NCBI GenBank assembly: GCA_016934435.1
Contig: JAFGSU010000120.1
Coordinates: 1 to 5,155, forward strand
Direction: 5' to 3'
Source of the DNA: Candidatus Zhuqueibacterota bacterium
GTDB taxonomy: Bacteria; Zhuqueibacterota; Zhuqueibacteria; Residuimicrobiales; Residuimicrobiaceae
DNA length: 5,155 bases
Shown here: positions 4,697 to 5,155 of the stretch, one piece after another
Numbering within the stretch: the stretch's first letter is position 1
How the letters are laid out: the number at the start of each line of letters is the position of its first letter
Translations under genes and position numbers: made by a program
The notes under the pieces: model-generated
The model's database searches: none
Seen by the model: the letters and a program-made list of their open reading frames with translations, nothing else
What the model was told of the DNA's origin: nothing

Positions 4697-5155
4697 ATGC
4701 GTAACATCATGCTCCTGGCCATCCTGTTCCTAACGTCTGCAATTCATCCGCAGGTGAATGGACAGGAAATGCGGCCGCGACTGCGCCAGTTCGGAGTTCA
4801 GGTGGGGATTTTATCGCCGGGTAAACTCAATGCCATTACGGATGTGGATGGCGTTAAAGTGGGACACGCAACCGTGATTCAGGGTGACCGTATTCGTACC
4901 GGCGTGACCGCCATCCTGCCGCATGGGGATAATCTGTTCCAAAAAAAGGTACCGGCTGCCGTTTTCGTCGGCAACGGATTCGGCAAGCTCATGGGATCGA
5001 CGCAGGTGGAAGAGTTAGGCGAGTTGGAGACCCCCATTCTGCTGACCAGCACGCTGAGCGTGCCACGCGTCGCCGACGCCCTGCTGGACTGGATGCTGGC
5101 TCTGCCGGGTAATGAATCGATTCGTTCGATCAATCCGGTTGTGGCCGAGACCAAC
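4697..5155 (+). CDS. P1-family (DmpA/BapA-like) aminopeptidase, N-terminal part, exported
   Basis: These 153 codons run off the right edge; the family is usually about 320-400 residues. Known members are N-terminal-nucleophile-like hydrolases that release N-terminal D-, L- or beta-amino acids and self-cleave into two chains. Residues 1-22 look like a Sec signal peptide (RN, then MLLAILFLTSA, probable cleavage VNG/Q), placing the enzyme in the periplasm or outside. The family opening is clear: NAITDVDGVKVGHATV (47-62), RTGVTAILPHGDNLFQKKVPAA (68-89), VFVGNGFGKLMGSTQVEELGELETPILLT (90-118), STLSVPRVADALLDW and a terminal NPVVAETN. The autocleavage site and nucleophilic Ser lie in the missing part, so activity cannot be judged. 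The ATG at 4697 is chosen because it gives a full signal peptide; Met25 would remove it. Upstream AAGTGAG (4681-4687) is only a weak ribosome site. The gene diverges from the efflux operon. Confidence 0.93.
   Translation, partial: MRNIMLLAILFLTSAIHPQVNGQEMRPRLRQFGVQVGILSPGKLNAITDVDGVKVGHATVIQGDRIRTGVTAILPHGDNLFQKKVPAAVFVGNGFGKLMGSTQVEELGELETPILLTSTLSVPRVADALLDWMLALPGNESIRSINPVVAETN

Overview
The window reads as chromosome of a Gram-negative bacterium. It carries a tripartite RND-type efflux system with a TolC-like outer membrane channel and a lipoprotein adaptor, and two further exported proteins. The coding regions are moderately GC-rich, while the leader in front of the last gene is clearly AT-rich. 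The gene order (marR, tolC-like, short adaptor, RND pump), the lipidated adaptor and the secreted P1 peptidase suggest an FCB-superphylum-like or related environmental lineage. That placement is a guess from style of sequence and nothing here proves it.

Positions 1-4001 (minus strand) form one apparent operon, transcribed right to left. It runs from a MarR-family regulator (GTG start at 4001) to a TolC-family outer membrane factor (3538-2207), a periplasmic adaptor lipoprotein (2078-1197) and an RND inner-membrane pump (from 1194, running off the left edge after 398 codons). Intergenic gaps are 16, 128 and 2 nt. The expected job is proton-driven export of toxic compounds from inner membrane or periplasm to outside. 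The substrate cannot be read because the diagnostic TM4 motif lies just outside the window. The adaptor is unusually short: its two lipoyl half-motifs are joined almost directly, so the alpha-helical hairpin that normally touches TolC is missing.

Positions 4002-4080 hold the control region of this operon: a TTGACA -35 box, a 17-nt spacer and a TATTTT -10 box. Two nearly identical 15-bp palindromes follow, covering the likely transcription start, and then a good Shine-Dalgarno. This is the layout expected for MarR autorepression relieved by a ligand.

Positions 4081-4696 contain no convincing gene. The first part (about 4144-4430) is GC-rich and packed with perfect short inverted repeats, several of which can pair in mutually exclusive ways. 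It looks like a cluster of dispersed palindromic repeats or a structured RNA. The second part (about 4480-4696) is AT-rich, with short direct repeats and two modest hairpins, and serves as leader to the next gene.

Positions 4697-5155 (plus strand) hold the first 153 codons of a P1-family (DmpA/BapA-like) aminopeptidase with an apparent signal peptide. It is cut by the right edge before its catalytic part. It is divergent from the efflux operon and nothing in the sequence ties the two functionally.
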